From Tepidanaerobacter sp. GT38 (GTDB lineage: Bacteria; Bacillota; Thermosediminibacteria; Thermosediminibacterales; Tepidanaerobacteraceae), in assembly GCF_021991635.1 (NCBI RefSeq), contig NZ_JAFFJA010000024.1:1-34292 (forward strand): a DNA stretch of 34,292 nt, in the 5' to 3' direction. Under the pieces are notes generated by a model. It did not search any database and was not told the origin of the DNA. It was given only the letters and a program-made list of their open reading frames with translations. Positions 13,466 through 22,125 of the stretch are shown here, piece after piece. A program made the translations under genes and the position numbers. Positions within the stretch are counted from its first letter, which is position 1. Each line of letters starts with the position of its first letter.

Positions 13466-14983
13466 TTATACTAGCTTTTCAATGGTGGATTTTATGCCAT
13501 CATTGGTAATTTGATACAGGTAATCGGCTACTTTGTCCGAAAGGCCTTCAACTTCATTTAAGTTTTGGCCCCACATTTTGGTATTTGCAAGGACAGCTTC
13601 AGCCACTCTTTTAGAAGCTTCTTTACTGCCATCAAAGCTCTGCCATGTTTTTTCAAAGAATTCCAAAGCCCAAGCATCATCCTGCATGATAAATTCGCCT
13701 TTTTCCCTGCGAGCCTTCATTTGGGCGCCTTCAACTTTACCATCCTTGTATACGGCAATTAATGCCGCAAAAGAAAATGTCAGCTTTTCGGGCAATTTAC
13801 CATTTAGTTGCTTATATTCAAGGATTGATGGCAGCACCCTGGTTTTGAATTTAGATGACGAGTTGAGAAGTATGCTCAGAAGATAGTGCTTTATGTATGG
13901 ATTTTGAAACCTTTCTACTACGGAGTCTGCAAATTCGGTCAACATGGCTTTATCCAAGTCTATGGAAGGAATTATCTCATCATAAATGACCTGACGCACA
14001 TATCTACCCAAAACTTCATGGTCCATCATCTCGCCCACAGTTTCTAAACCGTATAAGAAGGCTGCCGGCACCGATGAAGTGTGCGCACCGTTTAATATTC
14101 TAACTTTTCGGGTCCTATAGGGAGTCATATCATCAGTCCACAGTACATTTAGGCCAACTTTGGTAAAGGGTAATCTTTCCGAAAGTTCTTTGGGCCCTTC
14201 TATAACCCACAGATGGAAAAGTTCACCCGTATCCACCAGACTATCCTCATATCCTAAGTATGCTAATATATCGTCGATTTCATCTTTGGGATAGCCTGTG
14301 ACTACTCTATCAACTAATGTATTTAAGAATATGTTGTGTTCTTTAACCCATTCTTTGAATGCTTCAGGGAGATTCCAGTCATCGGACAGTTGTAAAACGA
14401 TTTTTTTCAAATTGTCTCCGTTTCTGTCAATCAGTTCACAGGGTATTATCACCATTCCTTTGGTAGGATCTCCGTTAAAATGATTAAATCTGTGATATAA
14501 ATACGCTGTAAGTTTTCCAGGGAAAGATACTGGTGGTTTTTTATCAAGGCTATCGTCCTTGTCATAGGATATACCGGCTTCTGTAGTATTGGAAATTACA
14601 AATTCTATATCTGGATTTTCGGCACATTTTAAATACTCTTCCCACTGGGTATATGGGTTTATTCCACGGCTGACAGAACTTATAATTTCTTTTATTTCAG
14701 TTGGCTTTCCATCTTTTAAGCCTCTCAGCAATAAAGTATACAAACCATCTTGTTCATTTAATTTATCAACAAGACCTTGAGGTATGGGCTGAACTACTAC
14801 TACGCGGCCGTTGAACAGATTGTTTTTATTCATTTGATGGAACATCCAGTCAACAAAGGCCCTTAAGAAATTGCCCTCCCCAAATTGGATCACTCGTTCC
14901 GGCAGGTTTTCGGGAAAAGATTGTACCTGTAAATCTTCGGGAAAACTATAACCGCTTTTTAATAAGTATTTATTTAACTTCAC
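13466..14983 (-). CDS. uxaB: Tagaturonate reductase
   Basis: The start is placed at GTG 14983, after AAAGGAGTGGTTTAT; the open frame reaches further up but without a ribosome site. The 505-residue protein belongs to the mannitol dehydrogenase family and reduces D-tagaturonate to D-altronate with NADH. The N-terminal dinucleotide-binding part has RVIQFGEGNFLRAFVDWM. The C-terminal domain has the conserved substrate-site stretch KVRILNGAHTSSVPAAFLYG. Length and motifs fit UxaB and not mannonate oxidoreductase UxuB. The gene starts 17 bp after iolB and is followed by uxaA, the next enzyme of the pathway. Confidence 0.9.
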   Translation of the reverse strand: MKLNKYLLKSGYSFPEDLQVQSFPENLPERVIQFGEGNFLRAFVDWMFHQMNKNNLFNGRVVVVQPIPQGLVDKLNEQDGLYTLLLRGLKDGKPTEIKEIISSVSRGINPYTQWEEYLKCAENPDIEFVISNTTEAGISYDKDDSLDKKPPVSFPGKLTAYLYHRFNHFNGDPTKGMVIIPCELIDRNGDNLKKIVLQLSDDWNLPEAFKEWVKEHNIFLNTLVDRVVTGYPKDEIDDILAYLGYEDSLVDTGELFHLWVIEGPKELSERLPFTKVGLNVLWTDDMTPYRTRKVRILNGAHTSSVPAAFLYGLETVGEMMDHEVLGRYVRQVIYDEIIPSIDLDKAMLTEFADSVVERFQNPYIKHYLLSILLNSSSKFKTRVLPSILEYKQLNGKLPEKLTFSFAALIAVYKDGKVEGAQMKARREKGEFIMQDDAWALEFFEKTWQSFDGSKEASKRVAEAVLANTKMWGQNLNEVEGLSDKVADYLYQITNDGIKSTIEKLV

Positions 14984-15000
14984 ATAAACCACTCCTTTTT

Positions 15001-15819
15001 TTATTTTAATAAGGGCCCTACATTGTGGAGCCATAAAAGGTTCGGATCATCATTGGGAATAAGTTTTCTGCCATAGCCTCCGGCCATTACCCACAAGTAA
15101 TACACCTGAAATCCAGGAGCAGCTGCTACAGGATGATAGCCTTCAGGAAGAATAACTGTATCGCCATCTTTTATCATATATGCCTCTCTGAGTGTTAAGT
15201 CATCATTATACATAACTTGAACCCCAAATCCGCCTTCAGGCTTGACCTTAAAATAATACACTTCTTCCAGGTTTGCTTCATACGGTGGATTGTGCTTGTC
15301 ATGTTTATGCGATGGATAGCTTGACCACTGACCAGGATAAGATATGGTTTCACCTACTACAATGCGATGCACTTTTCCTTCGGCGTTGTCCACTATAATA
15401 TCTCTTACATCACGCTGGTAATTTAAAATACCACGATGGTTGCAGACTACTTCCTCGGGCCTTACTACAAATGGTTCAAATTTTTTTTCGGCTTTTGCTG
15501 AAACTACCGCAACTTCAAGATCCAATCCTTGGGTTTCCTCTACTTTAAATGAGCTGTGAATTGGAATATACACCGAAGTTGGGTTGCCAGAAAAGACATC
15601 TTTTCTTTCACCTAGGTCAGTAAACTTTTGCCCATTTACGGTTACATGACATTTCCCAGATAAAATGACTAATACTGCTTCTTCATCTTCCGTCTTCAGT
15701 TCATGTGTTTCATTGGCTTTTAGTTTAAGTAGGCCAAAACCACAAAAATTGAGGTCTTTCCCTGCCTTTACTATCTGGGTATAGCCTTCTACGTTTTTGT
15801 TGGGATACAAATAACTCAT
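15001..15819 (-). CDS. iolB: 5-deoxy-glucuronate isomerase (IolB/KduI family)
   Basis: ATG 15819 follows AAAAGGGAGGATGAATT. The 272-residue bicupin fits IolB in length and motifs: WSSYPSHKHD with metal ligands His171 and His173, LEEVYYF with Glu185/Glu186, and PEGYHPV with His229. IolB isomerises 5-deoxy-glucuronate in myo-inositol catabolism, while its relative KduI acts on 5-keto-4-deoxyuronate. No other inositol gene is present; the neighbours are uxaB and uxaA. The enzyme may therefore serve uronate or ketouronate isomerisation here, filling a gap left by the missing uronate isomerase. Family assignment is firm, substrate is not. Confidence 0.82.
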   Translation of the reverse strand: MSYLYPNKNVEGYTQIVKAGKDLNFCGFGLLKLKANETHELKTEDEEAVLVILSGKCHVTVNGQKFTDLGERKDVFSGNPTSVYIPIHSSFKVEETQGLDLEVAVVSAKAEKKFEPFVVRPEEVVCNHRGILNYQRDVRDIIVDNAEGKVHRIVVGETISYPGQWSSYPSHKHDKHNPPYEANLEEVYYFKVKPEGGFGVQVMYNDDLTLREAYMIKDGDTVILPEGYHPVAAAPGFQVYYLWVMAGGYGRKLIPNDDPNLLWLHNVGPLLK

Positions 15820-15905
15820 AATTCATCCTCCCTTTTACTTTTTATCTTTGTCTGGCAAAAACATATACTTGTCACTGCCAATAAGGTGCAAATATTTTCC
15901 TCAAA

Positions 15906-17165
15906 TTACGCTTCCTCATAATTCAGAGCTTGCTGGACATCTTCCAATATATCTGAATCTGGTTTAAATAGATCCCTTAAAACCAAAGCACATGCACCCA
16001 TTACTCCGGCTTTTTCCTGTAGAGATGATATTTGTATATCAGTTGAACGTGCTATTTCAGGAAACGCATGGGTGTTTACAGCTGTTTTTATGATATCGAT
16101 AAAATATTTTGCTGCTGGAGCCATTTTCCCACCGATAAATACACATTCAGGATTGTAGAAGTTTATAACATTTGCTATAGCTTTTCCAATATATTCTGCA
16201 ACTTGTTTTAAGAGGTTATGGGAATATGAATTTTTTATTCGGGATGAACTTATTATATCTTCAATTGAAATTTCGCCTTTTTCTGCCCACAATTTCTTTA
16301 AAGGGTCGTTATCGGGTATTATAGATATTTCGTTTTTTACCTTCCTCATTATTGCAGGAATGCCGCACACACTTTCTAAACAGCCTCGATTCCCACAATT
16401 GCACAATGGCCCGTCTTTCTGAATAGACATATGGCCAATTTCACCCGCATGTCCCTGAGCTCCTTGTAAAATACGATCATTTATAATAACGCCAGCGCTA
16501 ATTCCCTCACCTAAATTTACATACACTAAATCCCTGCATTCGGTTGCTCCTCCAAACCATCGCTCGGCAAGGGCTGATGCCTTAGAATTGTTTTCTATAA
16601 AAACCGGCATATCTATTTCCTTTTCCAACACTTGCTTAACCGGAAAAAAGTCCCAGCTGGTACCTAAATTTATAGATCGTTTAACTTTCCCCTCAAAAGC
16701 ATATAGCAGCCCCGGAAAGGCTACTCCAACTCCCAAAAATGGCTTTTCTTTATACTGCTCTTCATTCATAATCTCCTTAACTACAGCAGCTAGCTTTTTT
16801 AGACCTTTTTTGGGCTCGGACATATCAATTTTAATAGTTCGAAAATCAGTAGGATTATTTTTTAAGTCACAGGTCCCTACAAAAGTTTCGAACCTTGTGA
16901 CTTCTACACCAAAAACATATCCGGCATCAGGGTTAAAAGACAGCTTAATAGGTCTTCGACCACCTGTTGATTTATCTAAACCCACTTCTTTTACAATCCC
17001 TGCCTCAAGCAGCTCCCGGATAATACCGCTTATAGCAGGCGGCGTTAGACCTGTGATTTCAGCCAACTGTTGTCTGGATATGGGTTCATGATTTTTTATT
17101 AGATTTATAACAGCCATTCTGTTTAACTTTTTAACATATTTGCTATTGCCTGGTGCTTTTTTCAA
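15906..17165 (-). CDS. ROK-family transcriptional repressor
   Basis: The start is TTG 17165 with AAGGTG six bases upstream, preferred over GTG 17174. The 419-residue protein has an N-terminal winged helix-turn-helix (residues 20-70, PISRQQLAEITGLTPPAISG), followed by the ROK sugar-kinase-like domain. The ROK zinc signature is seen as CNCGNRGCLES, and a sugar-site motif as GHAGEIGHMS. The phosphate-loop DLVYVNLGEGISAGV is present. It lies 86 bp upstream of iolB on the same strand, so it is the likely local regulator of the uronate genes. The inducer is probably a uronate or a pathway intermediate, by context only. Confidence 0.88.
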   Translation of the reverse strand: MKKAPGNSKYVKKLNRMAVINLIKNHEPISRQQLAEITGLTPPAISGIIRELLEAGIVKEVGLDKSTGGRRPIKLSFNPDAGYVFGVEVTRFETFVGTCDLKNNPTDFRTIKIDMSEPKKGLKKLAAVVKEIMNEEQYKEKPFLGVGVAFPGLLYAFEGKVKRSINLGTSWDFFPVKQVLEKEIDMPVFIENNSKASALAERWFGGATECRDLVYVNLGEGISAGVIINDRILQGAQGHAGEIGHMSIQKDGPLCNCGNRGCLESVCGIPAIMRKVKNEISIIPDNDPLKKLWAEKGEISIEDIISSSRIKNSYSHNLLKQVAEYIGKAIANVINFYNPECVFIGGKMAPAAKYFIDIIKTAVNTHAFPEIARSTDIQISSLQEKAGVMGACALVLRDLFKPDSDILEDVQQALNYEEA

Positions 17166-17317
17166 GTATATCACCTTATACTTTTTTAACTTAATTAACT
17201 ATCTTTATATTTCTATACAAAATTAAAAAAACCTTTTTTTCATAAAAAATTATTTTTAAAATTATCCTTTTGGTTTTCTTAATATACACAGACAACCAAA
17301 TGTGCATATATGAAAAA

Positions 17318-17351
17318 GCTGCTGCAAAACTAAACCTTGTCTTGCAGCAGC
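17318..17351 (-). terminator. thiI terminator
   Basis: GCTGCTGCAA pairs perfectly with TTGCAGCAGC around a 14-base loop, and the minus strand continues TTTTTC. It lies 14 bp after the thiI stop and ends that operon before the ROK gene. Confidence 0.8.
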
Positions 17352-17365
17352 CATTGATTTTTATG

Positions 17366-18535
17366 CTAAACTTGTGGCTTTACATCTATAATTTCTATGT
17401 CTTTAAGGCTCATTTCTGTAAGCTTATCTACGTCAAGCAGGCTCTCTGCATCGTGAACTCCGGAAAGATTGGGACGCGTCTTGGGATGCCTTGGCACAAA
17501 AACAGTACAGCAATCGGCGTATGGCCTTATTGAAATATCATATGTACCTATTTTTTTCGCAAGCTCCATTATCTCAATTTTATCAAAGCCTATAAGTGGG
17601 CGAAAGATGGGAATTGTAGCAACTTCGTTAGTAGCAACTATTGCCTCCAGAGTTTGGCTTGCCACTTGCCCTAGGCTTTCTCCCGTAATCAGCGCTTTCG
17701 CACCTACACTTGCAGCTGTTTTTTGGGCTATGCGCATCATCATACGACGCATCGTAATAGTTAAAAACTCTTCAGGAGTTTGCTTTCTCATTTCCTTTAG
17801 TGCTTCAGTAAAGTTTACTACATGAAGCCGCACTTTCCCCGAATACTTTGCAAGCACCCTGCATAACTCTATGACTTTATCTTTCGCCCTGTCGCTTGTA
17901 AATGGAAAGCTGTGAAAATAAATTGCTTCCAGCTCGATTCCCCTTTTCATGAGCATATATCCCGCAACGGGACTATCTATTCCCCCAGACAAGAGCAGCA
18001 TAGCTTTCCCGTTGCACCCTACCGGCAGCCCCCCTGGGCCAGGTACTTTTTCACAGTAGACAAATGACCGCTCCCTTATCTCTACATCCAGTTGAATCTC
18101 CGGGTTATGAACGTCAACTTTCAAACCTTCAAGATTCCGCAATATATGTGCTCCCACTTGGCGGCTGACTTCAGGTGATTTAAAAGGAAAGCCTTTGTTG
18201 GGACGCCTGGTCTCAACTTTAAAGGTCTTGCCCTTATAATTTTGATTTCTCATTATTTCGAGAGCAGTATTTTTTATTTGCTCTAAATCATTCTCACAGC
18301 TTTTGGCCGGACTTATGTAAACTATTCCAAAGACATTTTTTAAAGTATTTAGTACTTGTTCTCGCGAGGCCTTTGTATAGCAGTAGATGCGACCATGTGT
18401 TTTTTCAAGTTGCACACTGTCATCATAAGGCAACAAAGCTTGCTTTATTCTTTGGATAAGGATTCTTTCAAAATACGGTCTATTCTCTCCCTTTAAAGCA
18501 ATTTCGCCGAAACTTATTAAATAAAGATTTTCCAT
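17366..18535 (-). CDS. thiI: tRNA 4-thiouridine synthetase / sulfur transferase
   Basis: ATG 18535 with CGGAGGTAAC overlapping the end of the upstream gene. The 389-residue enzyme uses persulfide sulfur to make 4-thiouridine in tRNA and may feed thiamine thiazole synthesis. Domain order is ferredoxin-like (1-60), THUMP (about 60-165) and PP-loop ATPase with SGGIDSPVAG (183-192). The family motifs SFPFTS, TGESLGQVASQT and IFRPLIGFDK follow, and ADCCTVFVPRHP holds conserved Cys residues. As usual in Firmicutes there is no C-terminal rhodanese domain. The cysteine desulfurase immediately upstream (2-bp gap) is the expected sulfur donor. Confidence 0.95.
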   Translation of the reverse strand: MENLYLISFGEIALKGENRPYFERILIQRIKQALLPYDDSVQLEKTHGRIYCYTKASREQVLNTLKNVFGIVYISPAKSCENDLEQIKNTALEIMRNQNYKGKTFKVETRRPNKGFPFKSPEVSRQVGAHILRNLEGLKVDVHNPEIQLDVEIRERSFVYCEKVPGPGGLPVGCNGKAMLLLSGGIDSPVAGYMLMKRGIELEAIYFHSFPFTSDRAKDKVIELCRVLAKYSGKVRLHVVNFTEALKEMRKQTPEEFLTITMRRMMMRIAQKTAASVGAKALITGESLGQVASQTLEAIVATNEVATIPIFRPLIGFDKIEIMELAKKIGTYDISIRPYADCCTVFVPRHPKTRPNLSGVHDAESLLDVDKLTEMSLKDIEIIDVKPQV

Positions 18536-18537
18536 TG

Positions 18538-19689
18538 TTACCTCCGCATAAGTTTTCTTATCTCTCTTACTTCGTCAGCAAGAACTTCAATGGTATAATC
18601 TATATCTTCCATTGAAAGAAAAGGTGACAAACTAAACCTAATTGCACCGTCCTGTTCTTCCTCACTTTTGCCCATGGCCTTAAGAACATGACTATTTCCG
18701 CTCTTGTGTGATGAACAGGCAGAACCTGTTGATACATATATATTTTTTGATTCAAGGGCATGGAGCAGAATTTCTCCCCGAGTTCCAAGAAACGATATAT
18801 TGAGAATGTGAGGAGCACCGGAGACGGGACCATTTAACACAGTATCGGGAATATTATCTAATATGCCCTTCATTAATCGTTCTTTAAGTTGTACCATTTG
18901 GCTGTGCCATTTTTCCAGATTGTCAATGCATATCTTCGCAGCTTTGCCAAATCCGGCAATGCCGGGCAAGTTTTCTGTGCCCGAACGCTGTCCTGTCTCT
19001 TGACCTCCGCCGTGCAAAAGAGGAGCAATGCTCACTTTATCTCTTACAAACAGTGCACCTATTCCTTTAGGCCCGTAGATCTTGTGTCCACTCAATGATA
19101 ACAGATCAATACCCTCAAGCTTTGAAACTAAAGGTATCTTGGCAAATGCCTGAACCGCATCTACATGAAAAAGGGCATTGCTGCTTGCCTTTATAATTTG
19201 GGCAGCTCCTTGTATAGGTTCAATAGTACCTACCTCATTATTTACATACATAATGCTCACGAGTATAGTTTCTGGCGTTAATGCTTCTTTAAGCTGATTT
19301 AAATCTATAAAACCTTCTCTGTCCACTTGAAGATATGTAACGGAAAAGCCCTCCCTTTCTAAAGCAGCAAAAGTCTCCAGCACGGAAGGGTGTTCTATTG
19401 CGGTTGTTATAAGGTGATTGCCTTTACGGCGGCGAGCATACGCAGCCCCCTTGACAGCCCAATTGTTCGATTCAGTGCCACCTGAAGTAAAATATATTTC
19501 TTTAGGGCTTGCTCCTAAAGCTTTAGCAATATTTTCCCTTGCTTCTTGCATTATTTTTTCTGCTTCAATGCCCTTTCTATGAAGTGAAGATGGATTGCCA
19601 AAATGTAATGTCATTGTATCAAAAACAGCCCGAGCAACTTCTTCCAGAACTTTGGTTGTCGCACTGTTGTCAAGGTAAATTTCTTTCAA
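18538..19689 (-). CDS. Cysteine desulfurase (NifS/IscS-like) paired with ThiI
   Basis: The start is TTG 19689, placed after GAAGGTGATACT. The 383-residue PLP enzyme removes sulfur from cysteine as an enzyme-bound persulfide. The PLP lysine is Lys203 in SLSGHKIYGPKG. His100 lies in AIEHPS, and HVDAVQ carries the PLP-pyridine Asp. The persulfide-forming Cys is Cys325 in STGSACSSHKSGNS. Its position next to thiI, with only two bases between, identifies it as the dedicated sulfur donor for tRNA thiolation (the NifZ role in Bacillus), though it could also serve Fe-S cluster assembly. Confidence 0.93.
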   Translation of the reverse strand: MKEIYLDNSATTKVLEEVARAVFDTMTLHFGNPSSLHRKGIEAEKIMQEARENIAKALGASPKEIYFTSGGTESNNWAVKGAAYARRRKGNHLITTAIEHPSVLETFAALEREGFSVTYLQVDREGFIDLNQLKEALTPETILVSIMYVNNEVGTIEPIQGAAQIIKASSNALFHVDAVQAFAKIPLVSKLEGIDLLSLSGHKIYGPKGIGALFVRDKVSIAPLLHGGGQETGQRSGTENLPGIAGFGKAAKICIDNLEKWHSQMVQLKERLMKGILDNIPDTVLNGPVSGAPHILNISFLGTRGEILLHALESKNIYVSTGSACSSHKSGNSHVLKAMGKSEEEQDGAIRFSLSPFLSMEDIDYTIEVLADEVREIRKLMRR

Positions 19690-19717
19690 AGTATCACCTT
19701 CAAAACCTATATATGTA

Positions 19718-19735
19718 GGGCGGTAAAAGCCGCCC
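19718..19735. terminator. Short GC hairpin between DUF2892 gene and desulfurase
   Basis: GGGCGG and CCGCCC pair around a six-base loop. The T-tract (TTTTAATTAT) follows on the plus strand, while the minus strand has an A-run before the stem and none of the usual T-run after it. It separates two minus-strand genes, so terminator use is uncertain. Confidence 0.45.
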
Positions 19736-19754
19736 TTTTAATTATATCACAAGT

Positions 19755-20021
19755 TTACTGCATGTCATCTATTTTTACTATATTTCCGAGGGGAGTGAGT
19801 CTGATCTCCTTACTGCCGGAGAAGTTTATTTTATTATCTAATGTATCAATACCTAAAAGGTGGTACATTATGCTAAAACCGGTAATCCCTTCGGCCACCT
19901 TCCATGAGCCCACAAATATGGAAAAGTTGGATTTTTTAGCTATACCATAACCTAGCATGGAAAGCCCTAAACTTATGCGAAGTAAGCTGTCTAATTCACC
20001 TATATTTTTTGAAAGCTTCAT
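19755..20021 (-). CDS. DUF2892 (YgaP-like) small membrane protein
   Basis: The start is set at ATG 20021 after GGAGGAGATTTT; a longer frame to 20063 has no ribosome site. The 88-residue product begins MKLSKNIGELDSLLRISLGL, the hallmark opening of DUF2892 proteins. It has two hydrophobic stretches (residues about 13-28 and 36-56) ending in MYHLLGIDT. The family often accompanies rhodanese or sulfur-metabolism genes. Here it lies upstream of cysteine desulfurase and thiI, which fits a sulfur link. The family's function is not established. Confidence 0.75.
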   Translation of the reverse strand: MKLSKNIGELDSLLRISLGLSMLGYGIAKKSNFSIFVGSWKVAEGITGFSIMYHLLGIDTLDNKINFSGSKEIRLTPLGNIVKIDDMQ

Positions 20022-20099
20022 AAAATCTCCTCCATAGATAGTAGTACTATTAGTATTTATCATTACATTGATTTTTAAGTATTTTTTTGGGTAACTTTG

Positions 20100-20128
20100 T
20101 TTACATTAAGTATAGTAATTTTTATAAG
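20100..20128 (+). promoter_or_regulatory. Promoter for the coat-like genes
   Basis: TTTACA, a 17-base spacer and TATAAG resemble a vegetative promoter 46 bp before the TTG start at 20174. A sporulation sigma site is not clearly readable by eye. Confidence 0.4.
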
Positions 20129-20173
20129 GGATAAAATAAGACTGCCAGCATAAAAAATTGGAGGTGAAAAGTA

Positions 20174-20371
20174 TTGCAGCTCACCCAAAAAGAAATTTTA
20201 TATTTAAAAGACGCATTAAACCATGAACATATTTGCGTAACAAAGTACAATAATTATGCCAACCAATTACAGGACCAACAACTTTCCTCGCTGTTTAGAA
20301 ACCTTGCCAATCGAGAACAGCAGCACATCGACACAATCAACAGACTTCTTCAACAAGGAGGAGCTCAATAA
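20174..20371 (+). CDS. CotF-like ferritin-fold coat protein
   Basis: The start is TTG 20174 after GGAGGTGAAAAGTA. A 65-residue, all-helical protein with NHEHICVTKYNNYANQL and NREQQHIDTINRLLQQ. The two helices carrying H and E residues match half of a CotF/ferritin-like domain, as found in small clostridial spore coat proteins. Charged helix faces and Gln-rich loops suggest oligomer assembly. It forms a two-gene unit with the gene 21 bp downstream, which supplies a matching second half-domain. The presence of these genes points to a spore former. Confidence 0.75.
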   Translation: MQLTQKEILYLKDALNHEHICVTKYNNYANQLQDQQLSSLFRNLANREQQHIDTINRLLQQGGAQ

Positions 20372-20392
20372 TTCAGTATAGGAGGGATTTTA

Positions 20393-20617
20393 GTGAATCA
20401 AACGCAGAACATGGCCGGAACAAACGCAGATAAAGATATCTTAACTGACATGCTAATGACGGAAAAATACGTTTCTGGAACATACGAAACAGCTATTCAG
20501 GAATCCGCCAATGAAGCTGTAAGAAATGCTCTAAGGCAAATCCAGGACGAGGAACAGCAACACGCCAAAATGATTTTCGATGCCATGAATCAGCGCGGCT
20601 GGTACAATCCACAATAA
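20393..20617 (+). CDS. CotF-like spore coat protein
   Basis: The start is GTG 20393 after GGAGGGATTTTA. The 74-residue protein reads DILTDMLMTEKYVSGTYETA, a helical CotF signature, and then ALRQIQDEEQQHAKMIFDAM before the Tyr/Trp-containing tail GWYNPQ. Tail residues WY near the C-terminus are typical of clostridial coat F proteins. It follows 20174-20371 closely, so the two are likely co-transcribed. Expected location is the spore coat. Confidence 0.82.
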   Translation: MNQTQNMAGTNADKDILTDMLMTEKYVSGTYETAIQESANEAVRNALRQIQDEEQQHAKMIFDAMNQRGWYNPQ

Positions 20618-20680
20618 TTAACTTAAATCAAGGAGATGGTATCTTAATATTAAGTTAGCGAGTTTTGTCGCAAAAAGAAG

Positions 20681-20713
20681 GGTGACAGGGAAATAAGAAA
20701 ACTCTCTGTCACC
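20681..20713 (-). terminator. queG terminator
   Basis: GGTGACAG pairs with CTGTCACC around a 17-base interior that also pairs partly, and the minus strand continues TTCTTTTT. It lies 9 bp beyond the queG stop. The convergent coat genes end about 60 bp away, so it may serve both directions. Confidence 0.7.
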
Positions 20714-20721
20714 TACTTAAT

Positions 20722-21756
20722 TTACATTTTCGTAAGGTTTTTTAATGACCATTTTGCTTGTTCTCTAACTATTTCCGATGGGTCATCGATAAGTTCCTCC
20801 AACAGTTTTTTGAATCTTACATCTCTCATGTTTCCTATGGCACATACGGCATTTCGACGAATAACGTTTCTTCCCCGCCAGCCGGCAGCAGTCGCCTTAA
20901 ATGCCTTATCGAAATCATGCTTGTTTAGTTTTGCAAGTTTAGCTAAACTTGTTTCCAGAGGAAATTGGGGTTTAAATTCTTTGTGATTTGGGATTTTCAC
21001 ATTCATATTATGTGGACAAGCCTCTTGACATGTATCGCAACCAAAAACTCTATTGCCCAAAGGTCTTCGAAATTCTTCAGGTATAAAGCCCCTCATCTGC
21101 GTTATACATGAAAGGCACCTGTTAGGATTTATCTGAAAAGGTGCCATTAGCGCTCCTGTGGGACAGGCCCTTATGCAACGGCCGCAGCCATTACATCTAC
21201 TTTCTATTGGCCTATCAGGTTCAAATTCAATATCAGTTAAAATCTCTCCCAAAAACACCCATGACCCCAGTTCCGGTGTAAAAAGACAAGTGTTTTCGCC
21301 AATCCAGCCCAATCCTGCCCTTTGAGCAGCAGCTTTTTCCATAAGTCCGCCGGTATCTACTTCTATTTTAAATGTACCTGGCTGTTTATTAGATATAAAT
21401 TCTACTATTGCCTTAAGCTTCTTTGTTAGAATAAAGTGATAGTCTTTTACTCTGGCATAGCGGGAAATTTTACCTAGCAAATCGCCATTTATATTATCCT
21501 GACAGGTTTCCTCTGGCTCATAGGGCTCTACCAGATATCCCATGGCAAAGCATATAATAGTCCGGACTCCAGGCAGGATTTTATTGGGGTCACATCTTAG
21601 CTCTACATTAGTTTCCTCAAAGGGTGACAGGAGATTTCTCGCCTTTTTTTCAGCAAGAATTTCCTTTTCCTTTAAAAAGGGCCCTGCCGTCGTAAACCCT
21701 ACTCGATCAAAGCCTATTTTCTTTGCAAAGCAAATCACTTCCTGTTTTAAATTCAC
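20722..21756 (-). CDS. queG: Epoxyqueuosine reductase
   Basis: The start is set at GTG 21756, six bases after AAAGGGTGATAAAG; a GTG nine bases upstream sits on top of its ribosome site. The 344-residue, cobalamin-dependent iron-sulfur enzyme performs the last step of queuosine synthesis on tRNA. The N-terminal reductase part has GFDRVGFTTAGPF and GLGWIGENTCLFTPELGSW. Two 4Fe-4S motifs follow: CNGCGRCIRACPTGAL, then CLSC with CDTCQEACPHN. The C-terminal part (from about 290) has HEAT-like repeats, RNAVCAIGNMRD and EIVREQAKWSL. Length and motif order match QueG. Confidence 0.93.
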   Translation of the reverse strand: MNLKQEVICFAKKIGFDRVGFTTAGPFLKEKEILAEKKARNLLSPFEETNVELRCDPNKILPGVRTIICFAMGYLVEPYEPEETCQDNINGDLLGKISRYARVKDYHFILTKKLKAIVEFISNKQPGTFKIEVDTGGLMEKAAAQRAGLGWIGENTCLFTPELGSWVFLGEILTDIEFEPDRPIESRCNGCGRCIRACPTGALMAPFQINPNRCLSCITQMRGFIPEEFRRPLGNRVFGCDTCQEACPHNMNVKIPNHKEFKPQFPLETSLAKLAKLNKHDFDKAFKATAAGWRGRNVIRRNAVCAIGNMRDVRFKKLLEELIDDPSEIVREQAKWSLKNLTKM

Positions 21757-21846
21757 CTTTATCACCCTTTGTATTTTTTAAAAAAAACTTTATAATGATA
21801 TTATACTCATATTCTTTTGACTAAAAACTTGAAAGGAAAATTGTTT

Positions 21847-22125
21847 ATGATATCAAAAGAACAAATTGCCCGCATCAATGCACTTTATAAAAAGCAGCAA
21901 AGTGAAGGTCTGTCTGAGGAAGAAAAAAAAGAGCAGGCGTACCTGCGCAGACTTTATATTGATGCTGTAAAAGCGAATCTAAAAGCTCAGCTAGACAGCA
22001 TAAAGATAGTAAAAACGTCCACTTGCTGTGAACATCACAATCATAACCATCACAACCATAATCATATGCATAAAGGCTGCAGCCATTCAAATACCCACAG
22101 GGACTGTGACTGCCATAACCATTAG
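21847..22125 (+). CDS. DUF896 (YnzC-like) protein with His/Cys-rich tail
   Basis: The start is ATG 21847 after GAAAGGAAAATTGTTT. The 92-residue protein opens with the DUF896 signature MISKEQIARINALYKKQQ and EGLSEEEKKEQAYLRRLYID, the family to which YnzC belongs. Residues from about 58 form an unusual tail with 12 His and 5 Cys (CCEHHNHNHHNHNH, then HKGCSH and CDCHNH). Such tails commonly bind Zn, Ni or Cu ions. YnzC-type proteins are short cytoplasmic proteins of unclear role, usually without such a tail. The 3' end overlaps the convergent hydrolase gene by 4 bp. Confidence 0.82.
   Translation: MISKEQIARINALYKKQQSEGLSEEEKKEQAYLRRLYIDAVKANLKAQLDSIKIVKTSTCCEHHNHNHHNHNHMHKGCSHSNTHRDCDCHNH

Noticed and set aside
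15001-15819. Calling the gene kduI
   Set aside because: The length and motif spacing (SSYPSHKHD, LEEVYYF, PEGYHPV) match IolB better than KduI, although the substrate stays open.
16588-17091. A 167-codon plus-strand frame
   Set aside because: It is antisense to the clear ROK regulator and has no ribosome site; a shadow frame.
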